A DNA stretch of 64,000 nt, from contig NZ_JACOPE010000001.1 of assembly GCF_014287355.1 (NCBI RefSeq), positions 1,922,001-1,986,000 of the forward strand, read 5' to 3'. The notes beneath the pieces are model-generated. The model was not told the DNA's origin. It saw only the letters and a program-made list of their open reading frames with translations, and searched no databases. Numbering within the stretch: the stretch's first letter is position 1; each line of letters begins with the position of its first letter. Of the stretch, positions 54,563 through 64,000 are shown in pieces. Made by a program: the position numbers and the translations under genes. Origin of the DNA: Ruminococcus hominis (GTDB lineage: Bacteria; Bacillota; Clostridia; Lachnospirales; Lachnospiraceae).

Positions 54563-54595
54563 AAAGATGCCGTAAAATTATACGGCATCTTTTTA
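54563..54595. terminator. bidirectional terminator of nfo
   Basis: AAAAAGATGCCGTA and TACGGCATCTTTTT form a 14-bp stem, directly beside the tRNA 3' end, so it can also end the tRNA transcript. Confidence 0.8.
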
Positions 54596-54597
54596 CT

Positions 54598-54669
54598 CGC
54601 GTCTGGGCGGATTCGAACCGCCGCTCCTGCCTCCGGAGGGCAGCGCTCTATCCCCTGAGCTACAAACGC
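54598..54669 (-). tRNA. tRNA-Arg (anticodon CCG)
   Basis: Folds as a standard cloverleaf on the minus strand: acceptor GCGTTTG/CAGACGC, D-stem GCTC/GAGC, anticodon stem CTGCC/GGCAG with loop CTCCGGA (anticodon CCG, reading CGG), T-stem GGCGG/CCGCC with loop TTCGAAT. Discriminator base G; CCA is not encoded. Confidence 0.95.
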
Positions 54670-54745
54670 AAATTCTTATTCTTAGATTATTCCAAGAACA
54701 CAAGCATTACTTTAACATACTTTTTTCTAAAAGTAAAGAGGATTT

Positions 54746-54817
54746 GGATACTGCCTGTCCGGAAGACAGGCAGTATCGTTGCTGTTCACAGGTACTGTGA
54801 ACGGTAACGCAGTATCC
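54746..54817. other. compound hairpins with mutually exclusive pairing
   Basis: GATACTGCCTGTC (54747-54759) pairs perfectly with GACAGGCAGTATC (54765-54777). A second hairpin follows, GTTCACAG-gta-CTGTGAAC (54784-54102 region, 54784-54791 with 54795-54802). A third segment, GCAGTATCC (54809-54817), could replace the second arm by pairing with GGATACTGC (54746-54754). This layout resembles an attenuator; it lies between DUF5688 and the tRNA gene. Confidence 0.5.
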
Positions 54818-54872
54818 TCCTTGGCTTTAATCCATTTAACTCACTTTCTGTAAACAATTTTAATGAAAATAT

Positions 54873-55805
54873 TTATATTTCACTCAAACACTTTCCCATC
54901 ATCAATGTATGTGTGTTCTTTTCATAATAGTATGCATGATCACTCAAAACTTCCTCTTCTTGAACCTGAGTTTCATTGACTTCATTAATCATTTCATTTA
55001 AATCTTTTAAATCAGGGCTTTTCGATTTTGGAATCAAAATCACTTCATGGATACTGCTTGGCAGCAGATAGAAATCTTCACCGATAATTCGCGATGCCAT
55101 TTCCAGAATATTTGGATAAGCAAGTACTGCAGCTCCAAATTGGTGAATTGAATTTGTCAGAATATACATAAATTCTTTATTCTCAGGCGGGAATTTTGCT
55201 TTCAACAAATCTTTTTCTTCCGTCTTTGATATGTCACAAAGCTTTTCTATCACATGTTGCATATACATCAGTCTTGCAGGAATCAAACGTTTTACATTAA
55301 GCTTTGCATCCTTATATAATTGTTCCACATTTACATCCCAGTCTTCGATATGTTCATTTCGAATCTGAATAGTTGCACTCCCCTTCTCATCTACATCAAC
55401 TAAAATGTAAAAAACAATACTCAGATCCAGCAATGGAATATGCGGAACTTCTTTTAACATCTGCTGATTCTTTTCTGTATTCACCAGCTTAAATGCAATT
55501 TTCTTCTTTACATTCTCATACACCGATAATTGTGATACATCGTAGTCTTCTTCTACTTTTACTTTTTCATAAAATTCCAGAATCTCATTTACAATTCTAT
55601 CAATTGACATTCCTTTTTGATATTGTTCAAAAAATTCTTCCAAATAGATTGCCGGTGCGATATTATATTCGTCACTTTCCAGTATCATCCCTGTTTTTTC
55701 CATTCCATTATTTTTTACAACAGAATACTTCGATGCCTTCATTCCTCCTTCCAATTTTAAATTCAGTTTTTCTTCCACCATACATACAAATTTTTTGTAT
55801 TCCAT
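54873..55805 (-). CDS. DUF5688 family protein
   Basis: A 310-residue soluble protein: MEYKKFVCMVEEKLNLKLEG at the N-terminus, IAPAIYLEEFFEQYQKGMSI, PLLDLSIVFYILVDVDEKGS, and a C-terminal half (VLAYPNILEMASRIIGEDFY, LPSSIHEVILIPKSKS). I recall this as DUF5688, common in Lachnospiraceae and often in several copies; no function is known. No membrane segment or catalytic motif is visible. Monocistronic. Confidence 0.75.
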   Translation of the reverse strand: MEYKKFVCMVEEKLNLKLEGGMKASKYSVVKNNGMEKTGMILESDEYNIAPAIYLEEFFEQYQKGMSIDRIVNEILEFYEKVKVEEDYDVSQLSVYENVKKKIAFKLVNTEKNQQMLKEVPHIPLLDLSIVFYILVDVDEKGSATIQIRNEHIEDWDVNVEQLYKDAKLNVKRLIPARLMYMQHVIEKLCDISKTEEKDLLKAKFPPENKEFMYILTNSIHQFGAAVLAYPNILEMASRIIGEDFYLLPSSIHEVILIPKSKSPDLKDLNEMINEVNETQVQEEEVLSDHAYYYEKNTHTLMMGKCLSEI

Positions 55806-56138
55806 AAATACTCCTTTCTTTTTCGGTGGTTCATCTTTAAATTCAACTGAGAAATCCGCACGACTCGTGCATGAAATATTAGCGATATGCTAATTGATTT
55901 GAAATATATTATGTAGGAAGATTATATCGAATCACATACTAAAAAGCAACTGTTTTTTTCCAAAAAGACACAATTTTTTTGCAATCATTTTCGCAAAAAC
56001 CTCAAAGCTGTTCATATAATCCGAAAGTCACTTAGTTTTTACCGCACGTACATCAAAAAAGAAGCGCTGCAGAATCTCTATCTACACCGCTTCTCATAAA
56101 AGCAGACCCTCTGTCTGCCCACTTTATTCTTTTACCGA
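55806..56138. other. intergenic stretch with two hairpins
   Basis: No gene seen. Near its efp end, AGAAGCG (56060-56066) pairs with CGCTTCT (56088-56094), and GCAGAC (56102-56107) pairs with GTCTGC (56113-56118); either could end efp transcription on the minus strand. The rest is A/T-rich and probably contains the DUF5688 promoter, which I could not fix. Confidence 0.5.
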
Positions 56139-56696
56139 TTATACTCGTGACAAGTATTCTCCTGTACGTGTGTCAATCTTCAAAACATCTCCCTGCTCTA
56201 CGAACAATGGAACCATAACAGTAGCTCCTGTTTCAACGATTGCTGGTTTTGTAGCACCCTGTGCTGTATCACCCTTAAATCCTGGCTCTGTCTCTGTAAT
56301 TGCAAGCTCTACAAACAATGGTGGCTCTACTGAGAATACATTACCATTGTGTGAACATACTTTTACAGTCTCGTTCTCTTTTACAAACTTCAATGCATCC
56401 CCTACAACATCTGAGTTCAATGCAATCTGATCGTATGTCTCAACATCCATAAAGTTGTAAAGATCTCCATCCTGATATAAGTACTGCATATCTTTTCTGT
56501 CGATATGAGCTTTTGGGAATTTTTCAGTTGGTCTGAAAGTTTTTTCAACTACTCCACCACTGATGATATTTTTTAATTTTGTTCTAACAAATGCTGCACC
56601 TTTTCCAGGTTTTACATGCTGGAACTCCAAAATCTGATAAATATTTCCATCGATTTCGACTGTTACACCATTCTTAAAATCTCCTGCTGAAATCAT
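56139..56696 (-). CDS. efp: elongation factor P
   Basis: A 185-residue three-domain EF-P that relieves stalling at polyproline stretches: [20 protein letters not shown], the loop [14 protein letters not shown] with the modifiable Lys at PGKG, and a C-terminal [17 protein letters not shown]. No polyproline-rich protein is nearby apart from the PAPTPAP linker protein at 36854. Confidence 0.96.
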   Translation of the reverse strand: MISAGDFKNGVTVEIDGNIYQILEFQHVKPGKGAAFVRTKLKNIISGGVVEKTFRPTEKFPKAHIDRKDMQYLYQDGDLYNFMDVETYDQIALNSDVVGDALKFVKENETVKVCSHNGNVFSVEPPLFVELAITETEPGFKGDTAQGATKPAIVETGATVMVPLFVEQGDVLKIDTRTGEYLSRV

Positions 56697-56792
56697 TTGT
56701 AATCCTCCTTAAAATTGCGCACAAATACGCCTAACTTCTAAACTAAATATAATTCTATAATAATTTTATATTTTTTTCAACCTTTTTTTATA

Positions 56793-57299
56793 TTAAGAGC
56801 TCTTCTTTTGCTCTTTCTTGTAAAAAAACAACACAATTCTCTCTAAATATCGCTTCAAAACAATCTGGATTTCCTCTTTTGGATGGATTGGTTTTACAAG
56901 AATATTACGGATACCGGCACGTTTCGCTCCCCACACATCTGTAAAAAGCTGATCTCCGACAAAGAGCGTATTTTCTTTGTCTGTCCCCATCTTCTCCATT
57001 GCTTTTACATAATTTTTTGTTGATGGTTTATGTGCGTTATAAATATAATTTGTCTGAATATCCTGATTAAACATCTTCACTCTCGGTTCTTGATTGTTTG
57101 ACAACAGACATGACTGAAAGCCTATCTTCTCAAGCCTTGCAAATAATTTTTTTGCTCTTTCATCAGCCGGTGCCCCATGTGGGACTAATGTATTGTCAAT
57201 ATCAAAAATTACTCCTCGATATCCTTCTTTATATAATTTTTCAAATGAAATCACATATGTTGAAGCCATATATTCGTCCGGGAAAAATTTATTAAACAT
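56793..57299 (-). CDS. YqeG-family HAD phosphatase
   Basis: A 168-residue HAD superfamily III A enzyme: nucleophile DIDNTLVPHG, motif II LLSNNQE, Lys in KPSTKNY and motif III VGDQLFTDVWGAKRAG. YqeG homologues act on phosphatidylglycerophosphate or nucleotides; activity here is unconfirmed. Its C-terminus adds a short basic tail. Spaced about 95 bases from efp. Confidence 0.85.
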   Translation of the reverse strand: MFNKFFPDEYMASTYVISFEKLYKEGYRGVIFDIDNTLVPHGAPADERAKKLFARLEKIGFQSCLLSNNQEPRVKMFNQDIQTNYIYNAHKPSTKNYVKAMEKMGTDKENTLFVGDQLFTDVWGAKRAGIRNILVKPIHPKEEIQIVLKRYLERIVLFFYKKEQKKSS

Positions 57300-57390
57300 C
57301 TTTATCTATCTCCACTTATTTTGTACGCTATGCTTTGTGTATTATAGCAAGTTTCTAACCACCTTGCAACACGAACAGCTTGTTCTATCG

Positions 57391-58098
57391 TTATTTTTGC
57401 TTTTCTTTTTGTAATGCCGCTCCCACATCTTCTTTAAATGTCTGCCACGCATCTTCATGTTCTACAAAATATTTCGGACATATTTTTCCTGTAACGTCAT
57501 AATGTCGGATCACATTTTCCTGTGTAAGTCCATATTTTTCACATAAAAAAGCAGTCAACTGTACTACTGATTTATATGTCTCGTCATTAAATTTCCCGGT
57601 TTCATCCGGATGACAGCATTCTATTGATACCGTATCATGATTTCTCTCATTTGAGGCATATGCAATCTCCCAAGTCGGCACACATTGTACAATTTCTCCC
57701 TCAAGCCCCACTACAAAATGACTGCTGACGGATGTTTCATGACTATCTTTTAATCCATTGAAATAATCCCGATTCTGCTGTGCCGTGCTCCCGGGGTTTG
57801 CTGTATAATGAATTACAATTCCGGTGATTGGATCTGACTCAATCCCCGGTCTGGAATATTCATTAATATCTAAAAGCTGTACATCAATATCTGGTTGAGA
57901 TGCATCCACATCCAAATGACCCTGTCGTTCCCTCCCATATCTTCTTTGCATGATTCCTATTCCAAGAATCACTATAAGTAAAATCACCCCGATGATCACC
58001 AGTTTTTTCGTTCGGTTTCTTCTAGATTTTCTATAATATTTTTTAATTGAATGATTTGATTTTCTTTTTTTCTTCTGCATGTACTTATCATAACACAT
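57391..58098 (-). CDS. membrane-anchored N-acetylmuramoyl-L-alanine amidase
   Basis: About 235 residues: a very basic N-terminus (KKKRKSNHSIKKYYRKSRRN), one membrane anchor (LVIIGVILLIVILGIGIM) and an Amidase_2 domain: IVIHYTANPG (zinc His), VSSHFVVGLEGEIVQCVP, SIECCHPDET and IRHYDVTGKICPKYF (zinc His and Cys). It cleaves the glycan-peptide bond in peptidoglycan. Start ATG 58098 or 58080; neither ribosome site is decisive. Downstream of guaB on the same strand with a terminator in between. Confidence 0.85.
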   Translation of the reverse strand: MCYDKYMQKKKRKSNHSIKKYYRKSRRNRTKKLVIIGVILLIVILGIGIMQRRYGRERQGHLDVDASQPDIDVQLLDINEYSRPGIESDPITGIVIHYTANPGSTAQQNRDYFNGLKDSHETSVSSHFVVGLEGEIVQCVPTWEIAYASNERNHDTVSIECCHPDETGKFNDETYKSVVQLTAFLCEKYGLTQENVIRHYDVTGKICPKYFVEHEDAWQTFKEDVGAALQKEKQK

Positions 58099-58126
58099 TT
58101 TATGAGTTTTTCCTACAAATGAAAAA

Positions 58127-58161
58127 GGTCAGTATGATTTTAAAAACATTTCATACTGACC
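58127..58161 (-). terminator. terminator of guaB
   Basis: GGTCAGTATGA (58127-58137) pairs with TCATACTGACC (58151-58161), followed on the minus strand by a T run. Confidence 0.8.
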
Positions 58162-58180
58162 AATATTTAAACTTTTTATG

Positions 58181-59755
<1,575 letters not shown>

Positions 59756-59840
59756 TTATTTTATACCCATTATTTTTGCTAATATTCTTTTATAACCCTA
59801 TCTATTAAACCTGTCAAAATCACTTCCTGATATGCCGAAA

Positions 59841-59869
59841 AAGAGCCCGGTACGTTGTACCGGGCTCTT
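59841..59869 (-). terminator. terminator of groEL
   Basis: AAGAGCCCGGTAC (59841-59853) pairs perfectly with GTACCGGGCTCTT (59857-59869), a GC-rich hairpin about 25 bases after the groEL stop. Confidence 0.85.
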
Positions 59870-59892
59870 CTCTATTTTCAATAGAATGTTTA

Positions 59893-61536
<1,644 letters not shown>

Positions 61537-61604
61537 CTATCTTGCAAATTCTGCTTCTCATTTTAAAAAGCGGATACTGTTCTCCGCCTTTTTATTCTTC
61601 TATA

Positions 61605-61892
61605 TTATGCCTCAACGATTGCTAAGATATCGCTCTGTTTTACAACGATATATTTCTCGCCTTCCAGCTCTACGTCTGTTCCTGCATATTTAGAGTAAAT
61701 AACTTTATCTCCGACTTTCACCTGCATTGTTACTTCTTTTCCATCTATATTACCGCCAGGTCCGACTGCAATTACTTCTGCTTCCTGTGGTTTTTCTTTT
61801 GCCTGTCCAGGTAATACAATACCAGACTTTGTTGTTTCCTCTGCTTCTAACTGCTTCAATACAATTTTATCACCTAATGGTACTAATTTCAT
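61605..61892 (-). CDS. groS: co-chaperonin GroES
   Basis: A 95-residue lid of the GroEL cage: MKLVPLGDKIVLKQLEAEET, mobile loop TTKSGIVLPGQAKEK, AVGPGG and VIYSKYAGTDVELEGEKYIVVKQSDILAIVE. Start ATG 61892 after AAGGAGG. Confidence 0.97.
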   Translation of the reverse strand: MKLVPLGDKIVLKQLEAEETTKSGIVLPGQAKEKPQEAEVIAVGPGGNIDGKEVTMQVKVGDKVIYSKYAGTDVELEGEKYIVVKQSDILAIVEA

Positions 61893-61919
61893 TGTAATTC
61901 CTCCTTAAAAAGCTATTTA

Positions 61920-61986
61920 TTAGCACTCATTTCTCTCGAGTGCTAACCCATGAATATAAAATAACACTCTGCTAACTATTTGTCAA
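61920..61986 (-). promoter_or_regulatory. groESL promoter with CIRCE element
   Basis: TTAGCACTC-N9-GAGTGCTAA (61920-61946) is a perfect CIRCE. On the minus strand TTGACA (61986-61981), 17 bp, TATTTT (61963-61958) lie just upstream of it, the normal order for HrcA repression. Confidence 0.92.
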
Positions 61987-62013
61987 CAGAGTTTATAAAT
62001 TTTTTATCTATAT

Positions 62014-62325
62014 TTATTTGTTCTTTCTGTCTAAAACATAAAACCCGTTTTCAATCCGAAATACCAGTATATTACCGTTTTCTGACTGATAACGTTCTTT
62101 TACTACTCCACTGCAGGATAGCAGTTCTGTTCTGGTTGAAATATAACACTGATATTTTGCATCAAGTGAAATTGCTTTAAGATCGTTCTCTCTCAATTTC
62201 AAATAAATATAATCTTCTTCCATATCGTAGCGGAACACCTGACAACGATGTGTTGCATCATCAAATACTCCATCCGCCGAAATTGTTTTTATCATTTGCA
62301 GCGCAACTGCATTTCCTTCGTACAT
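62014..62325 (-). CDS. conserved hypothetical protein, beta-rich
   Basis: A 103-residue soluble protein (MYEGNAVALQMIKTISADGV, EEDYIYLKLRENDLKAISLD, AKYQCYISTRTELLSCSGVV, NGNILVFRIENGFYVLDRKN). Alternating hydrophobic and polar strands suggest a small beta-barrel somewhat like the YcgR/PilZ N-terminal domain, but this is a guess. Follows an AGGAGG-like site (AAAGGAGGACC). Between groES and codY, on the same strand as both. Unknown function. Confidence 0.65.
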   Translation of the reverse strand: MYEGNAVALQMIKTISADGVFDDATHRCQVFRYDMEEDYIYLKLRENDLKAISLDAKYQCYISTRTELLSCSGVVKERYQSENGNILVFRIENGFYVLDRKNK

Positions 62326-62390
62326 TTTCGGTCCTCCTTTATATTATTCTACACCTTTAAAAATTATGAATGGATCTTTTTTCTGAAAAC

Positions 62391-62420
62391 GAAAGGGCAT
62401 CAGAATACTGATACCCTTTC
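62391..62420 (-). terminator. terminator of codY
   Basis: GAAAGGGCATCAG (62391-62403) and CTGATACCCTTTC (62408-62420) pair with one mismatch. Confidence 0.75.
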
Positions 62421-62436
62421 TGGTTGAACTTTCAAA

Positions 62437-63219
62437 TTACATTCTTTCTTTTTTAATCTTCTCTAATTCTGTGAATACATAATCATTCAACACTTTGATA
62501 TAAGTACCTTTCATTCCTGAAGAACGCGATTCAATAACTCCTGCACTTTCAAATTTGCGCAATGCATTTACGATTACTGATCTTGTGATTCCGACGCGAT
62601 CTGCAATCTTACTTGCCACAAGGATTCCTTCTGTTCCATTCAATTCATCAAAAATGTGAACAATTGCCTCAAGCTCTGAGAAAGATAATGTACTGATCGC
62701 AGACTGAACAATATGCTCTTTTCTTGTCTCTTCTGCGCTTTCCTCATTAACTGAACGAAGCATCTCAAGTCCGACTACCGCTGTTCCGTACTCACTCAAA
62801 ATAATGTCGTCAATCTCATATCCTTCATTTTGCTTGTAGATAAATAACGTTCCAAGACGCTCTCCTGCAATGTCGATTGGTGTGATAATTGCCTGATAGC
62901 CTTTCACAACATCCCCTGAAAATCCAAGAGTCTCAAGATTGACGTTCTCTTTTGTAGATAAAATGCTAAGCAAACGTTCATTCAGCATCTTATCGATATG
63001 AGCGCCCACACGTTCTTCCAATAATTCTTTGATTTCTTTTACATTGACTGATTTACTTGTACCTAAAACTTTTCCTTTTTTACTTACAACCAGTACATTC
63101 GAATCAAGAATTTCTGTCATGACAGCGCAAATATCATTGAATACAACCTTGCTCGAATTATTGTTATGCAATAATTTATTGATTTTTCTTGTTTTATCTA
63201 ATAACTGTACACTCATCAT
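62437..63219 (-). CDS. codY: GTP- and branched-chain-amino-acid-sensing regulator CodY
   Basis: About 260 residues: N-terminal GAF sensor (SVQLLDKTRKINKLLHNNNS, VVSKKGKVLGTSKS, YEIDDIILSEYGTAVVGLEM) and a C-terminal winged helix (LVASKIADRVGITRSVIVNALRKFESAGVIESRSSGMKG). Global nutritional repressor of low-GC Gram-positives. Start is ATG 63219 or the next ATG 63216, after TGGAGGAAAA. Followed by its own terminator. Confidence 0.96.
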   Translation of the reverse strand: MMSVQLLDKTRKINKLLHNNNSSKVVFNDICAVMTEILDSNVLVVSKKGKVLGTSKSVNVKEIKELLEERVGAHIDKMLNERLLSILSTKENVNLETLGFSGDVVKGYQAIITPIDIAGERLGTLFIYKQNEGYEIDDIILSEYGTAVVGLEMLRSVNEESAEETRKEHIVQSAISTLSFSELEAIVHIFDELNGTEGILVASKIADRVGITRSVIVNALRKFESAGVIESRSSGMKGTYIKVLNDYVFTELEKIKKERM

Positions 63220-63337
63220 TTTCCTCCATGTCCGAATTGTATGTACAACTCATATTAAATCACCATATAAGGGTATATTATCATACAATTCCTAACTTTT
63301 CAATCAAAGTGCTCATATTTCTTTTGAATATTTCATT

Positions 63338-63518
63338 CAAGTCGAACGTCCGTGAGACTTGGCGCGTGATTCTGGTCAGCGAAGCTGACATATTCCTATC
63401 AGAATCACTGCGCATCCTCGCGGAGCGTTTATCTCAGTCGGAGATTGGACTCCCACTGAGACAAGTTTGCTATTATTCACCACCTAAAGAAGTGGGAGTC
63501 TTCTCGACTTAGATAAAC
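63338..63518 (-). ncRNA. structured element, copy 2 (candidate RNA or IS-end remnant)
   Basis: Read on the minus strand: H1 outer stem GTTTATCTAAGTCG (63518-63505) with CGACTGAGATAAAC (63440-63427), inner stem GACTCCCAC (63500-63492) with GTGGGAGTC (63456-63448). A GCTCCGCGAGGAT linker is next. Then a compound hairpin has GTCAGC-ttc-GCTGAC nested in GTGATTCTG...CAGAATCAC and GCGC ends. The last hairpin is CAAGTC/GACTTG (63361-63338). The order matches 47077-47232. It begins 7 bases after the topA stop. Confidence 0.55.
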
Positions 63519-63524
63519 TTTTTA

Positions 63525-64000
63525 TTATGCGTTCTCTTTTTCAATCGTCTCTACGTATCCGCATTTTTCATCGGCACAAACCAGCTTATTTCCCTTTTCA
63601 ACCATGTATCCTCCACATTTCGGACACTTCTTTTTCGATGGTTTCTGCCAAGACATAAATTCACATTCCGGATTATTCTCACATCCGTAGTAACGTCTTC
63701 CTTTTTTCGTTTTTCTGATTACAACTTCCTTGCCGCAAACAGGACACGGAACTCCAATCTTCTCAAGATATGGTTTTGTATTTCTACATTCCGGGAATCC
63801 GGGACATGCGAGGAACTTTCCATGTGGTCCATATTTTACAACCATATTACGTCCACACTCTTCGCATATCACATCTGTAACTTCATCTTCAATCTTAACA
63901 CTCTCCAGTTCCTTTTCTGCAATTTGAACTGCTTCATCCAAATCCGGATAGAAATTACGGATTACTTCTTTCCATGCGACCTTTCCTTCTTCTACCATAT
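63525..64000 (-). CDS. topA: DNA topoisomerase I, C-terminal part (cut by window edge)
   Basis: The last 158 codons of topoisomerase I are visible, running off the window; the gene's start and active-site Tyr are beyond 64000. Present are three zinc-binding modules: CEECGRNMVVKYGPHGKFLA then CPGFPEC; CPVCGKEVVIRKTKKGRRYY then CENNPEC; and CPKCGGYMVEKGNKLVC with CADEKC. These four-Cys fingers bind single-stranded DNA. The reading frame stays open across 63998. Confidence 0.93.
   Translation of the reverse strand, partial: MVEEGKVAWKEVIRNFYPDLDEAVQIAEKELESVKIEDEVTDVICEECGRNMVVKYGPHGKFLACPGFPECRNTKPYLEKIGVPCPVCGKEVVIRKTKKGRRYYGCENNPECEFMSWQKPSKKKCPKCGGYMVEKGNKLVCADEKCGYVETIEKENA

Overview
The window reads as a chromosomal segment of a low-GC, spore-forming Gram-positive anaerobe of the Clostridia, most likely a Lachnospiraceae relative. 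The supporting signs are an alpha/beta-type spore protein, a GlgC/GlgD pair, a FabK-type fatty acid operon with a fused AccD-AccA, CodY, HrcA/CIRCE boxes and strong GGAGG ribosome sites. Almost everything from 24.5 kb to the end runs on the minus strand. Genus cannot be fixed from the sequence alone.

Region 1 (about 1-14.3 kb) is accessory DNA. It holds two two-component-system plus ABC-transporter loci (RR-HK-ABC at 1-2178; RR-HK-permease-permease-ATPase at 3244-7799), each with an intrinsic-terminator-like hairpin between the kinase and the transporter genes. The second response regulator carries a -1 frameshift in an A6 run. Around them lie a decayed abortive-infection gene, a relaxase-like tail, a DUF4825 lipoprotein, an XRE membrane regulator, a scrambled RhuM pseudogene abutting a broken AAA-ATPase, an ArsC-like reductase and an apparently intact HigB-HigA/ImmA toxin-antitoxin pair with visible operators. 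A 25-bp direct repeat (2466-2490 and 12514-12538) brackets about 10 kb of this material.

Region 2 (14.3-24.4 kb) is housekeeping: RlmD-type rRNA methyltransferase, PcrA helicase, an AraC regulator, DUF1836, YerC/TrpR-like regulator, a zinc-ribbon membrane protein with nine 12-residue repeats, and glycogen synthesis genes glgC-glgD.

Region 3 (24.5-36.6 kb) is the type II fatty acid operon fabH-acpP-fabK-fabD-fabG-fabF-accB-fabZ-accC-accDA, followed by a FabT-like MarR gene. A FabT-like palindrome overlaps the -10 of the operon promoter. Upstream lie an 88-bp tandem repeat and rpsB-tsf.

Region 4 (36.8-47.3 kb) is envelope and division: a CdaR/PucR-like regulator, ftsE-ftsX, and two secreted peptidoglycan hydrolases that share the same coiled-coil module but carry different catalytic domains (M23 and NlpC/P60), with a CtpA protease between them. 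Then come a WecG/TagA glycosyltransferase, a spore protein, and a padR-DUF1700-DUF4097-pspC envelope-stress-like operon.

Region 5 (47-64 kb) holds htpG (with a CIRCE box), a CPBP protease, an AlaX editing protein, argS, nfo, tRNA-Arg(CCG), efp, yqeG, an amidase, guaB, groES-groEL (with CIRCE), codY and the 3' end of topA. Two divergent copies of a structured element (47077-47232 and 63338-63518) keep the same hairpin layout although their stems differ in sequence. This is the most interesting unexplained signal in the window.
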